Shown: piece after piece, positions 16,481 to 22,791 of the stretch
How positions within the stretch are numbered: position 1 is the stretch's first letter
How the letters are laid out: each line of letters begins with the position of its first letter
Notes under the pieces: generated by a model
Seen by the model: the letters and a program-made list of their open reading frames with translations, nothing else
Database searches by the model: none
Told to the model about the DNA's origin: nothing
Source of the DNA: Oscillospiraceae bacterium
GTDB lineage: Bacteria; Bacillota; Clostridia; Oscillospirales; Oscillospiraceae
Assembly (NCBI GenBank): GCA_017465025.1
Contig: JAFTXM010000080.1
Span: forward strand, 1 to 35,191
Direction of reading: 5' to 3'
Length of the DNA stretch: 35,191 nt
Program-made: the position numbers and the translations under genes

Positions 16481-16592
16481 TTTGGGTTCTGTCCATTGAG
16501 GCAGTCAACAGGGGAATGTGGGTGAGACTCCCGCGCGAGGCCGTCACTGTGAAGCGGAGCATATGCTCCCGAAGTCAGAAAACCTGCCCAAA
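16481..16592 (+). promoter_or_regulatory. Cobalamin riboswitch
   Basis: The conserved elements occur in order: GGGGAATGTGGGTGAGACTC-like core at 16510-16530, a B12-box-like GCCGTCACTGTGA at 16540-16552, and GAAGTCAGAAAACCTGCC at 16571-16588. The closing stem pairs TTTGGG (16481-16486) with CCCAAA (16587-16592), and GGCAG (16500-16504) can pair with CTGCC (16584-16588). It lies upstream of a DUF4430 gene and an ECF S component, which fits control of corrinoid uptake. The remaining span to 16746 holds the expression platform. Confidence 0.93.
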
Positions 16593-16607
16593 GGCGTGAA
16601 ATGCGCT

Positions 16608-16739
16608 TAGTCCAACGGGAGTTGGACTTACGTACAAGGATCCGCGGCACCCGGGTCTTGCTTTGCAGCCTTAGTGGACAAGGCTGCACTGTACTGCTCT
16701 CTTTTTCCTTGTACGTGATTTGCAAAAAGGAAGGAGAGT
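16608..16739 (+). promoter_or_regulatory. Expression platform of the cobalamin riboswitch
   Basis: Several hairpins follow the aptamer: AGTCCAAC/GTTGGACT with loop GGGA (16609-16628), GCAGCCTT/AAGGCTGC (16665-16687), and a long stem ACGTACAAGG/CCTTGTACGT (16630-16639 with 16707-16716). CTCTCTTTTT (16697-16706) can pair with the ribosome site GGAAGGAGAG (16729-16738). No hairpin is followed by a U-tract, so control is more likely at translation than by termination (inference). Confidence 0.6.
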
Positions 16740-16746
16740 ATTTTTT

Positions 16747-17151
16747 ATGAAAAAAAGCAAAAAATCAGGACTTATTGCGGTTTTGCTGCTGCTTGTGCTG
16801 GTTGCAGCGGCGGCAGCGGCCTACCTTGTGCTGGCCCCGCAAATTCAGCCCAGTGCAGATTTGAAGGCTGTCAGCGTCACGGTCATACACGCTGACGGGA
16901 ATGAAAAGGTCTTCAGCCTTGAGACCAAGGCCGAAACTCTGGGTCAGGCCCTTGATGAGGCAGGGCTCATAGAGGGCGAGGAAGGCCCCTACGGACTTTA
17001 TATTCTCGGCGTTGACGGGGAGACCGTGGACGAGAGTAAGCAGCAGTGGTGGTGTCTGACCAAGGGCGGACAGCAGCACAATCAGGGTGCAGACAGCACC
17101 GTATTAAGCGACGGAGACGCCTATGAGCTCACTTTCACCGAAGGCTGGTAA
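16747..17151 (+). CDS. DUF4430 domain surface protein, probable corrinoid-binding partner
   Basis: A 134-residue protein with an N-terminal membrane anchor (LIAVLLLLVLVAAAAAAYLV) and no lipobox. The external DUF4430 domain is about 95 residues and includes TLGQALDEAGLI, GLYILGVDGE, QQWWCLTKGG and the closing DGDAYELTFTEGW. This domain is related to the C-terminal domain of intrinsic factor and transcobalamin, which bind vitamin B12. Lying directly behind a cobalamin riboswitch and in front of an ECF S component, it is likely an extracellular helper for corrinoid capture (inference). The start is ATG 16747 with GGAAGGAG. Its 3' end overlaps the next gene by 29 bases. Confidence 0.8.
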   Translation: MKKSKKSGLIAVLLLLVLVAAAAAAYLVLAPQIQPSADLKAVSVTVIHADGNEKVFSLETKAETLGQALDEAGLIEGEEGPYGLYILGVDGETVDESKQQWWCLTKGGQQHNQGADSTVLSDGDAYELTFTEGW

Positions 17152-17638
17152 GCTCAGCGTCAGAGAGGTCTGCATAATGAGCCTGATGGGGGCGCTGATG
17201 TTCGCCTCCCAGCTTGCCATGTCGGGCCTTGCCAATATCCACATTATCGCGCCCCTTATCATAGTCTGCTGTATATTTTTTTCGTGGCGGGCGCTCTACG
17301 CCATCTTCGTTTTCGTGATGCTGGAGGCGCTGGTCTGGGGTCTGGGGCTATGGGTGATAAGCCATATGTACCTGTGGCCCGCGCTGGCGGTGGTGGCCAT
17401 AGTCCTGCGCCGCTGCGACCAGCCTCTTATCTGGGCTGTGGTGGCAGGCATACACGGGCTTTTGTTCGGAGCCGGCTGCGCCATACCCTATTTTTTCATC
17501 GGGGGCTGGGAAATGGCCTTCTCCTACTGGCTCAGCGGCATCCCCTTTGACCTTGTCCACTGTCTGGGGAACTTTGTGCTGACGCTGGTGCTATACCGTC
17601 CGCTGAAAAAAGTCATCTTTCGGGCGATGAGGGCATAA
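17123..17638 (+). CDS. ECF transporter S component, probable cobalamin/corrinoid uptake
   Basis: A 171-residue integral membrane protein with about six helices and the N-terminal signature of ECF substrate-binding subunits (KLSVREVCIMSLMGALMFASQ). S components pair with a shared EcfA/EcfA'/EcfT module, which is not encoded in this window. Substrate is inferred from the upstream cobalamin riboswitch and the DUF4430 partner. The start at 17123 keeps the typical KLSVRE helix and has ACGGAG 6 bases upstream, inside the previous gene. ATG 17177 has GAGAGG upstream but would cut off that helix. An alternative substrate cannot be excluded from sequence alone. Confidence 0.82.
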   Translation: MSSLSPKAGKLSVREVCIMSLMGALMFASQLAMSGLANIHIIAPLIIVCCIFFSWRALYAIFVFVMLEALVWGLGLWVISHMYLWPALAVVAIVLRRCDQPLIWAVVAGIHGLLFGAGCAIPYFFIGGWEMAFSYWLSGIPFDLVHCLGNFVLTLVLYRPLKKVIFRAMRA

Positions 17639-17653
17639 TGTCACAATGATAAT

Positions 17654-17683
17654 AACCACCTTGCTTTTTACGGCAAGGTGGTT
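17654..17683. terminator. Bidirectional terminator overlapping the end of the clpC-like gene
   Basis: AACCACCTTGC pairs with GCAAGGTGGTT around TTTTTACG, then TTTTC on the plus strand. On the minus strand the downstream arm encodes the last codons (Thr-Thr-Leu-Pro-stop) of the ClpC-like protein. Confidence 0.85.
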
Positions 17684-19941
17684 TTCATTACGGCAAGGCT
17701 CACTTCCCCGTTTTCAAGCTCTGCCTTTATCCTGTCTCCCCTCCGGGCCTTTCCGTCCAGAATCAGCTGAGCGGCTGGGTCTTCGATAAGGCGGCGTATC
17801 AGTCTTCTTAAAGGCCGCGCCCCGTATTTCTCGTCATAGCCCAGCCCCGCCAGCTCCCTTCTCGTCTCCTCCGGCACAACAAGCTCCACCCCAAGCCCCG
17901 AAAGCCGCTTTTCAAGCGGGCTTAAAAGCGTGCCCGTTATCTCAAGCATATCCTCCCGGCTAAGCCGGTGGAAGATTATGATCTCGTCAAGGCGGTTCAG
18001 AAACTCCGGCCTGAAGGTGGTCTTCAGCGCCTCCGTGACACGGGCTTCAAGCTCGGCATCCTTTGCCCCCTCCCCGCCAAAGCCAATGGCGCTTTTCCCC
18101 CGGCATATGGCTTCTGCTCCCACATTTGAGGTCATGACGATAAGGGTATTTCCGAAATCCACCCGTCTGCCCACGGAATCTGTCAGCTGTCCGTCCTCCA
18201 TTATCTGCAAAAGTATGCTCCACACATCCTCGTGGGCCTTTTCGATCTCATCAAACAGCAGCACGGACCAGGGCTTGCGGCGCACCTTCTCCGTAAGCTG
18301 TCCCCCGTCCTCGTAGCCCACATAGCCGGGAGGCGCGCCGATAAGGCGGCTGACGGAGTGCTTTTCCATGTATTCGGACATATCCAGGCGTATCATAGCC
18401 TGCTCGCTGCCGTAGACGGTCTTTGCCAGAGCCTTGCAAAGCTCGGTCTTGCCCACTCCGGTAGGCCCGGTAAAGAGGAAGCAGCCCACAGGCCGTGAAG
18501 TCTCCTTAAGCCCCACCCGGCTGCGCCGTATGGCTCTTGCCACGGCGGACACAGCCTCGTCCTGTCCCGTAACGCGCCTTTTAAGCTCCTCTTCCAGATT
18601 TAAAAGCCGCTGCCGCTCATCCTCCTTAAGCTCGGTTATCGGTATCTCCGTCCAATCGGCCACCACCTGCGCCACATCCTCCCCCCTCACGCTGGCTGCA
18701 AGCCGTCCCTGAACCCGCAGGGCTGCCGCCGCCTCGTCCAGCAGGTCAACAGCCTTGTCCGGGAGAAAGCGGTCGTTTATATAGCGGACCGAAAGCTCAT
18801 AGGCCGCGGTGAGAGCTTCATCGCAAATCATGAGGCCGTGGTGCTTTTCAAGGCTGCTTCTGAGCCCCCGCAGCATCTCCAGGGTCTCCTCCCTGTCCGG
18901 CTCTCCAAGGCGCACCGGCTGAAAGCGCCGTTCCAGCGCCGCGTCCTTTTCGATGTAGCGCCGGTACTCCTCGGGAGTGGTGGCGCCTATTATCTGCACC
19001 TCGCCCCGCCCCAGTGCGGGCTTGAGGATGTTTGCCGCGTCTATTGCCCCCTCCGCGCTGCCGGCTCCGATAATGCTGTGCATCTCGTCAATGAACAGGA
19101 TAACGTCCCCTGCCCGTTTCACATCCCGCAGCACGGCCTTTACCCTGTCCTCAAAATCGCCCCGGTACTTGGTCCCTGCCAGCATGGCAGGCACGTCAAG
19201 GCTCACTATGCGCTTGCTTTTAAGCTCCTCCGGCATATCGCCTGCGGCAAGGCGCATTGCAAGGGCCTCTGCCACGGCAGTCTTGCCCACCCCCGGTTCG
19301 CCTACCAATACAGGGTTATTCTTCCTGCGGCGGGAGAGTATCTGCACGGCGCGGGCTATCTCCCGGCTCCGCCCCACCACCGGGTCCATACCCCCGGCGG
19401 CGGCAAGCTCGGTAAGGTCGCGGCTGTACATATCAAGGGTGCGGGTCTCCACACGGCGGACAGGGTTTCTCGCCGGGCTGCTCTGGCGGAGTGCGGGGCT
19501 GTTTGCCGGGGAAAAAGCGTCCATAATGTCGGTATAGATGCGGTTAATATCCGCCCGCTCGGCTCTCAGCACCTGCACGCCGCCGCTGTCGCTCTGGCGG
19601 AGTATACCGAGAAGTATATGCTCTGTTCCGATATAGCCCTGCTGCATATTCCTTGCCTCTGCCGCCGCCCGCTCCATTGCACAGCGGGCTCTCAGGCTCA
19701 GCTCCTGAGGCATGTATCCGGGGCAGCCGCTGCCGTTGAGCCTTTTCACCGCCTCGTACAGCTGCTCCTCGCCTATGCCCTGCTTTTCCAGAACCCTTGC
19801 CCCAAGGCTTTCCCTGTCCATAAGTATTCCCAGGAGCAAATGCTCTGTGCCTACAAAGCTGTGCCCCAGCTTCTGGGCGGCCTGTCCCGCCTTGTCTATG
19901 GCCTGTTCGGCCCTTTGAGTAAATCTGCCCCTGCTTTTCAC
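17668..19941 (-). CDS. clpC: ClpC-like AAA+ unfoldase lacking the middle domain
   Basis: A 757-residue Hsp100 protein that unfolds substrates for the ClpP protease. The N-domain (two Clp repeats, GTEHLLLGIL and GTEHILLGIL) covers residues 5-145. AAA domain 1 has Walker A GEPGVGKT at 214-221 and Walker B ILFIDE at 281-286. AAA domain 2 has GPTGVGKT at 492-499 and a later VLLFDEIEKAH. An IGF tripeptide (SAIGFGG) in domain 2 matches the ClpP-docking loop. Between DEAAAALRVQGRL and VRGEDVAQVV the roughly 60-70-residue coiled-coil M-domain of ClpC is missing, so adaptor control by MecA-type partners is unlikely. The start is GTG 19941 with GGAGGG upstream; longer frames lack a ribosome site. No CtsR or CIRCE operator is seen upstream. 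Confidence 0.9.
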   Translation of the reverse strand: MKSRGRFTQRAEQAIDKAGQAAQKLGHSFVGTEHLLLGILMDRESLGARVLEKQGIGEEQLYEAVKRLNGSGCPGYMPQELSLRARCAMERAAAEARNMQQGYIGTEHILLGILRQSDSGGVQVLRAERADINRIYTDIMDAFSPANSPALRQSSPARNPVRRVETRTLDMYSRDLTELAAAGGMDPVVGRSREIARAVQILSRRRKNNPVLVGEPGVGKTAVAEALAMRLAAGDMPEELKSKRIVSLDVPAMLAGTKYRGDFEDRVKAVLRDVKRAGDVILFIDEMHSIIGAGSAEGAIDAANILKPALGRGEVQIIGATTPEEYRRYIEKDAALERRFQPVRLGEPDREETLEMLRGLRSSLEKHHGLMICDEALTAAYELSVRYINDRFLPDKAVDLLDEAAAALRVQGRLAASVRGEDVAQVVADWTEIPITELKEDERQRLLNLEEELKRRVTGQDEAVSAVARAIRRSRVGLKETSRPVGCFLFTGPTGVGKTELCKALAKTVYGSEQAMIRLDMSEYMEKHSVSRLIGAPPGYVGYEDGGQLTEKVRRKPWSVLLFDEIEKAHEDVWSILLQIMEDGQLTDSVGRRVDFGNTLIVMTSNVGAEAICRGKSAIGFGGEGAKDAELEARVTEALKTTFRPEFLNRLDEIIIFHRLSREDMLEITGTLLSPLEKRLSGLGVELVVPEETRRELAGLGYDEKYGARPLRRLIRRLIEDPAAQLILDGKARRGDRIKAELENGEVSLAVMKTTLP

Positions 19942-19961
19942 CTGTCCATCCCTCCACGCGT

Positions 19962-19977
19962 GATAATTGCCATTATC
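19962..19977. promoter_or_regulatory. Palindrome in the clpC-like gene leader
   Basis: A perfect inverted repeat GATAAT-TGCC-ATTATC lies about 20 bases upstream of the GTG start of the clpC-like gene. It could be an operator or a small leader hairpin. It does not match CtsR or HrcA sites. Confidence 0.35.
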
Positions 19978-20072
19978 CCCCTCAAGCCGCGCCAAATCAG
20001 ACGAACAGTGGGGGACACAAAAAAATTATTGCCAAATTCACCCACAAATATATTGCATCAAAAATTTTTCAA

Positions 20073-20100
20073 TTGATTTTTCTTTTTTATGTGTTACAAT
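20073..20100 (+). promoter_or_regulatory. Promoter of the ferredoxin gene
   Basis: -35 TTGATT (20073-20078), 16-bp spacer, -10 TACAAT (20095-20100), about 47 bases before the start codon in an AT-rich stretch. Confidence 0.7.
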
Positions 20101-20146
20101 GTCGGTGTTAGGCTCACGGGCCGAAAATACATACGGAGGTAACATT

Positions 20147-20317
20147 ATGGCATACGTTATTACCGATGAGTGCCTGTCCTGCGGCGCATGCGCAGCTCAG
20201 TGCCCCGTTGAGGCAATTGACATGGGCGATCTGCACTATGTTATCGATGCAGACAAGTGTGTTGAGTGCGGTTCTTGTGCAGCTCAGTGCCCCGCCGATG
20301 CAATCGTTCAGGAGTAA
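20147..20317 (+). CDS. 2[4Fe-4S] ferredoxin
   Basis: A 56-residue clostridial-type ferredoxin, a soluble low-potential electron carrier for anaerobic metabolism. Two complete cluster motifs are visible: CLSCGACAAQCP at residues 9-20 and CVECGSCAAQCP in the second half, showing the internal duplication of the family. The start is ATG 20147 with ACGGAGG; a longer frame upstream runs across the promoter. It is monocistronic, with its own promoter and tandem terminators. Confidence 0.96.
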   Translation: MAYVITDECLSCGACAAQCPVEAIDMGDLHYVIDADKCVECGSCAAQCPADAIVQE

Positions 20318-20325
20318 TCAGCACT

Positions 20326-20365
20326 AATAATAAAAGGGACGATTCTTATCGTCCCTTTTATTATT
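20326..20365 (+). terminator. First hairpin after ferredoxin
   Basis: An 18-bp perfect stem (AATAATAAAAGGGACGAT with its complement, loop TCTT). Its 3' arm ends in TTTTATTATT. Confidence 0.9.
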
Positions 20366-20402
20366 TTCTGAAACCTTCGTTTCAGAAAATAATAATTTTT
20401 TT
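20360..20402 (+). terminator. Second, overlapping terminator after ferredoxin
   Basis: A 15-bp stem (ATTATTTTCTGAAAC with GTTTCAGAAAATAAT, loop CTTC) shares its 5' bases with the previous hairpin and is followed by seven T. The two hairpins are mutually exclusive at their junction. Confidence 0.8.
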
Positions 20403-20539
20403 GTATTGCGAGGCGGCCTTACCCCTCGCGCTCCCCGCTACTCAATTATCCTCAATTTTCATTTTTTCTTTACCCGTTGAGAACACCATGAAACTTTCGT
20501 TTCAGGCATAATAAGTCCTCTATTTTCAGGAGTTATCCT

Positions 20540-21253
20540 ATGGCAGAATTTTCCGAGCTTTGGGCGGGCGGCCCCCGCTTTGCCCAGGCCGAGCATTTCA
20601 AGCTGGGCACAGACAGCGTGCTCCTTGCCGACTTTGTGAATACCGCCTCCGCCAGACGTGGGATGGATCTGGGCTGCGCCTCCGGGGCGATAGCTCTTTT
20701 GCTGCTTTCCAAAAGCGAAAAGCTGCACATGAGCGGGCTTGACATTGTACATGAGGCGGTGGAGCTTGCAAAGGAGAATATGCGCGAAAACGGCCTTGAG
20801 GAGAGAAGCCGCATTATTCACGGGGATATCCGCGAGCACCGCAGGCTTTTCACCGCCGGAAGCTTTGACCTCGTTGCGGTAAATCCCCCATACTTTGCCG
20901 CAGGCAGCGGGGCAATCTCCCCAAAAAGCGGCAGGGATGCAGCAAGAGGCGAGACGCAGTGCAGCCTTGAGGATATTGTCAGCGCCGCAGCCTTTCTTCT
21001 TCGCACCGGCGGCAGCTTCAACATGGTGCACCGCCCTGAAAGGCTCAGCGAGGCCATGTGCTGTATGTCCCGGCTGGGGCTTGAGGCAAAGCGCCTGCGC
21101 CTTGTGTGCCACAAAGCGGAAAGTGCCCCCAGCCTTGTGCTGATTGAGGGGCGACGGGGTGCAAGACCGGGCCTGAAAATCGAAGCGCCCCTTATCCTCT
21201 GCAATGCTGACGGCAGCGAAAGCGAGGAGTACAGGAGAATATATCACAGATAA
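20540..21253 (+). CDS. tRNA1(Val) A37 N6-methyltransferase-like protein (TrmN6/YfiC family)
   Basis: A 237-residue Rossmann-fold methyltransferase. The S-adenosylmethionine site is MDLGCASGAIALLLL (about residues 42-56) with acidic GLDIVHEAVELAKEN following. The catalytic motif is NPPY at 115-118, typical of N6-adenine methylation. The N-terminal FKLGTDSVLLADF matches the TrmN6 family, which modifies A37 of tRNA-Val. Clostridial members of this family have not all been tested, so the exact target is inferred. It lies between ferredoxin and an abrB-like gene, with a shared convergent terminator. A repeat of the GAAAC-TTTC-GTTTC hairpin lies just upstream (20489-20502). Confidence 0.88.
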   Translation: MAEFSELWAGGPRFAQAEHFKLGTDSVLLADFVNTASARRGMDLGCASGAIALLLLSKSEKLHMSGLDIVHEAVELAKENMRENGLEERSRIIHGDIREHRRLFTAGSFDLVAVNPPYFAAGSGAISPKSGRDAARGETQCSLEDIVSAAAFLLRTGGSFNMVHRPERLSEAMCCMSRLGLEAKRLRLVCHKAESAPSLVLIEGRRGARPGLKIEAPLILCNADGSESEEYRRIYHR

Positions 21254-21256
21254 GTC

Positions 21257-21295
21257 AAAAGCATCTTTCCCATTTTCGGAAAGATGCTTTTTTGT
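21257..21295. terminator. Bidirectional terminator between convergent genes
   Basis: A 14-bp stem (AAAAGCATCTTTCC with GGAAAGATGCTTTT) with T-tract; it can serve both the methyltransferase gene and the abrB-like gene. Confidence 0.9.
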
Positions 21296-21303
21296 TTTGA
21301 TCA

Positions 21304-21549
21304 TCAAAGCCCTTCGCTGAGCTTTCGCGCACATTCGGTGCACACGTGCTTGCCTTCGAAGCTGATAAGCTCATCCTTTGCCCCGCAAAAGATGCAAAAG
21401 GGTCTGAACTTGCGAAGAATAATACTGTCCCCGTCAACATATATCTCGATAGAGTCCTTCTCAGCAATATCGAGGACGCGGCGCATTTCCACCGGCAGCA
21501 CCAGTCTGCCCAGCTCATCCACCTTGCGCACTATACCGGTTGCCTTCAT
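21304..21549 (-). CDS. AbrB-family transition-state regulator with C-terminal zinc knuckle
   Basis: An 81-residue DNA-binding protein. Residues 1-50 are the swapped-hairpin AbrB/SpoVT domain (TGIVRKVDELGRLVLPVEMRR). The C-terminal part has CIFC at 52-55 and CTEC at 70-73, a probable zinc site seen in many clostridial AbrB homologues. Such proteins repress stationary-phase and sporulation genes. It is divergent from spmAB, which makes those spore genes plausible targets (inference). A strong AGGAGG precedes the ATG. Confidence 0.9.
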   Translation of the reverse strand: MKATGIVRKVDELGRLVLPVEMRRVLDIAEKDSIEIYVDGDSIILRKFRPFCIFCGAKDELISFEGKHVCTECARKLSEGL

Positions 21550-21575
21550 TGTTCAACCTCCTGCTGTTTTTTAGC

Positions 21576-21605
21576 ATTTTAAGGTAAAAGCTCTGCTTTG
21601 GTCAA
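21576..21605 (-). promoter_or_regulatory. Promoter of the abrB-like gene
   Basis: On the minus strand: -35 TTGACC (21605-21600), 18-bp spacer, -10 TAAAAT (21581-21576). An inverted repeat AATAAAT(N5)ATTTATT at 21624-21642 lies just upstream, between the two divergent genes. Confidence 0.65.
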
Positions 21606-21683
21606 TAGATTTGGGCAAATGCTAATAAATTGTTCATTTATTATTAATCTTGATGTCACATTCCACGAAAGGGGGAGATAAAA

Positions 21684-22244
21684 CTGTTCTCCTTTATAAT
21701 CGCCTTGCTCTTCATTTTTTCCACTCTGGCTCTGGCGGCCTCTGGCGGCAGCGGTGACGCAGTTTTCCGGGGCGCAGAGCAGGCTGTGGAATTTTGCATA
21801 GGCATAGCGGGAGGCATATGTCTCTGGAGCGGCGTAATGGAGCTTACGGAGCAGTGCGGCCTTGCCCGCGCGCTGGGAAGGCTGTTGAAAAAGCCCCTTT
21901 CAAGGCTCTTTCCCGCAAGCTGCCGCGATGAACAGATACTCTCCGCCCTCAGCCAGAACATAAGCGCAAATCTTTTAGGGCTTGGCAATGCGGCAACTCC
22001 CGCAGGCATAAGGGCGGCACAGGGTATGGCGGCGCTGGGCAGCAGAGCGCAGGATGAGCTTTGTATGCTTGTAGTGCTCAACACCGCCTCCATACAGCTC
22101 ATCCCCAGCACCATCGCCGCAGTCCGCTCCTCCTATGGGGCGGCCTCCGCCTTTGACATTACGGCGGCGGTGTGGATAAGCTCCTTTATTTCCCTTGCCG
22201 TGGGGCTTGCAGCGGCCCATATTCTGAAAAGGCTATGGCCATGA
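21684..22244 (+). CDS. spmA: Spore maturation protein A, probable CTG start
   Basis: A membrane protein needed, with SpmB, for full dehydration of the spore core. Family landmarks are AVEFCIGIAGGICLWSGVMELTEQCG, LFPASCRDEQILSALSQNISANLLGLGNAATPAGI and LNTASIQLIPSTIAAVRS. No ATG or GTG lies at the 5' end. The sequence GGGGGAG at 21671-21677 is 6 bases before CTG 21684, which gives a normal hydrophobic N-terminus (186 residues). The in-frame TTG at 21705 is 27 bases from that ribosome site, so CTG is preferred. The gene overlaps spmB by ATGA. Confidence 0.88.
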   Translation: MFSFIIALLFIFSTLALAASGGSGDAVFRGAEQAVEFCIGIAGGICLWSGVMELTEQCGLARALGRLLKKPLSRLFPASCRDEQILSALSQNISANLLGLGNAATPAGIRAAQGMAALGSRAQDELCMLVVLNTASIQLIPSTIAAVRSSYGAASAFDITAAVWISSFISLAVGLAAAHILKRLWP

Positions 22245-22762
22245 GCAATGCTTTCTCTCTCACCGCCCCAATACTCATCTCTGCCCTTTGCCTGTACGGA
22301 CTTTTCAGGGGAGTGGATATATACGCCGCCCTGTGCCGGGGCGCTGCAAAGGGGCTTGAGGTAATAAGGGATATGCTCCCCGCCCTCATCTGCCTTTTTC
22401 CCGCTTTGTGGCTGTTCAGGGAGACGGTGCTGGCCTCTCTGCTCACAGAGCTTTTGTCCCCGGTATTTGACAGCATGGGAATACCGCCGGAGACGGGGCT
22501 TATCATGCTTCTGCGCCCCCTCTCCGGCAGTGCAGCCCTCAGCGAAGCTTCAAGCCTCATCGCCCAATACGGCGCGGACTCTCTCATCGGGCGCACAGCG
22601 GCGGTAATGATAGGCTCCAGCGAGACAAGCTTTTACGTTATCGCGGTGTATTTTTCTGCCGCCGGAGTTAAAAACAGCCGCTGGGCCGTTCCGGCGGCGC
22701 TGGCGGCAGACATGGCCTGTTTCCTTTCCAGCGCATGGGTCTGCCGGATAATGTGGGGATAG
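22241..22762 (+). CDS. spmB: Spore maturation protein B
   Basis: The partner of SpmA in spore core dehydration, 173 residues with several membrane helices. Recognisable segments are APILISALCLYGLFRGVDIY, GAAKGLEVIRDMLPALICLF and the C-terminal MIGSSETSFYVIAVYFSAAGVKNSRW, a strongly conserved SpmB motif. The start was placed at ATG 22241, which overlaps the spmA stop in an ATGA junction and has AAAAGG 8 bases upstream; ATG 22235 is too close to that site. The two genes form a sporulation operon. Its 3' end coincides with a T-arm-like sequence on the opposite strand (22760-22780). Confidence 0.93.
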   Translation: MSNAFSLTAPILISALCLYGLFRGVDIYAALCRGAAKGLEVIRDMLPALICLFPALWLFRETVLASLLTELLSPVFDSMGIPPETGLIMLLRPLSGSAALSEASSLIAQYGADSLIGRTAAVMIGSSETSFYVIAVYFSAAGVKNSRWAVPAALAADMACFLSSAWVCRIMWG

Positions 22763-22780
22763 TCCGCCGGGAGTCGAACC
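22760..22780 (-). repeat. T-arm-like short repeat, copy at the lysR 3' end
   Basis: Reading the plus strand, TAGTCC-GC-CGGGAGTCGAACC matches the reverse complement of the nrdD leader segment 156-176 at 19 of 21 positions. Shorter exact matches to the core AGTCCAACGGGAGT occur at 13670-13683 and 16609-16622. No complete tRNA is present at any of these places. Confidence 0.45.
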
Positions 22781-22791
22781 AAAAGCGCGTT

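Noticed and set aside
16665..16687. A terminator in the cobalamin riboswitch platform
   Set aside because: The 8-bp hairpin is not followed by a T-tract; the nearest T-run is about 15 bases away and is better explained as an anti-ribosome-site strand.
156..22780. Integration attachment sites flanking a 22-kb island
   Set aside because: The two best copies of the T-arm-like motif are inverted, the genes between them are ordinary housekeeping and sporulation genes, and no integrase is present.
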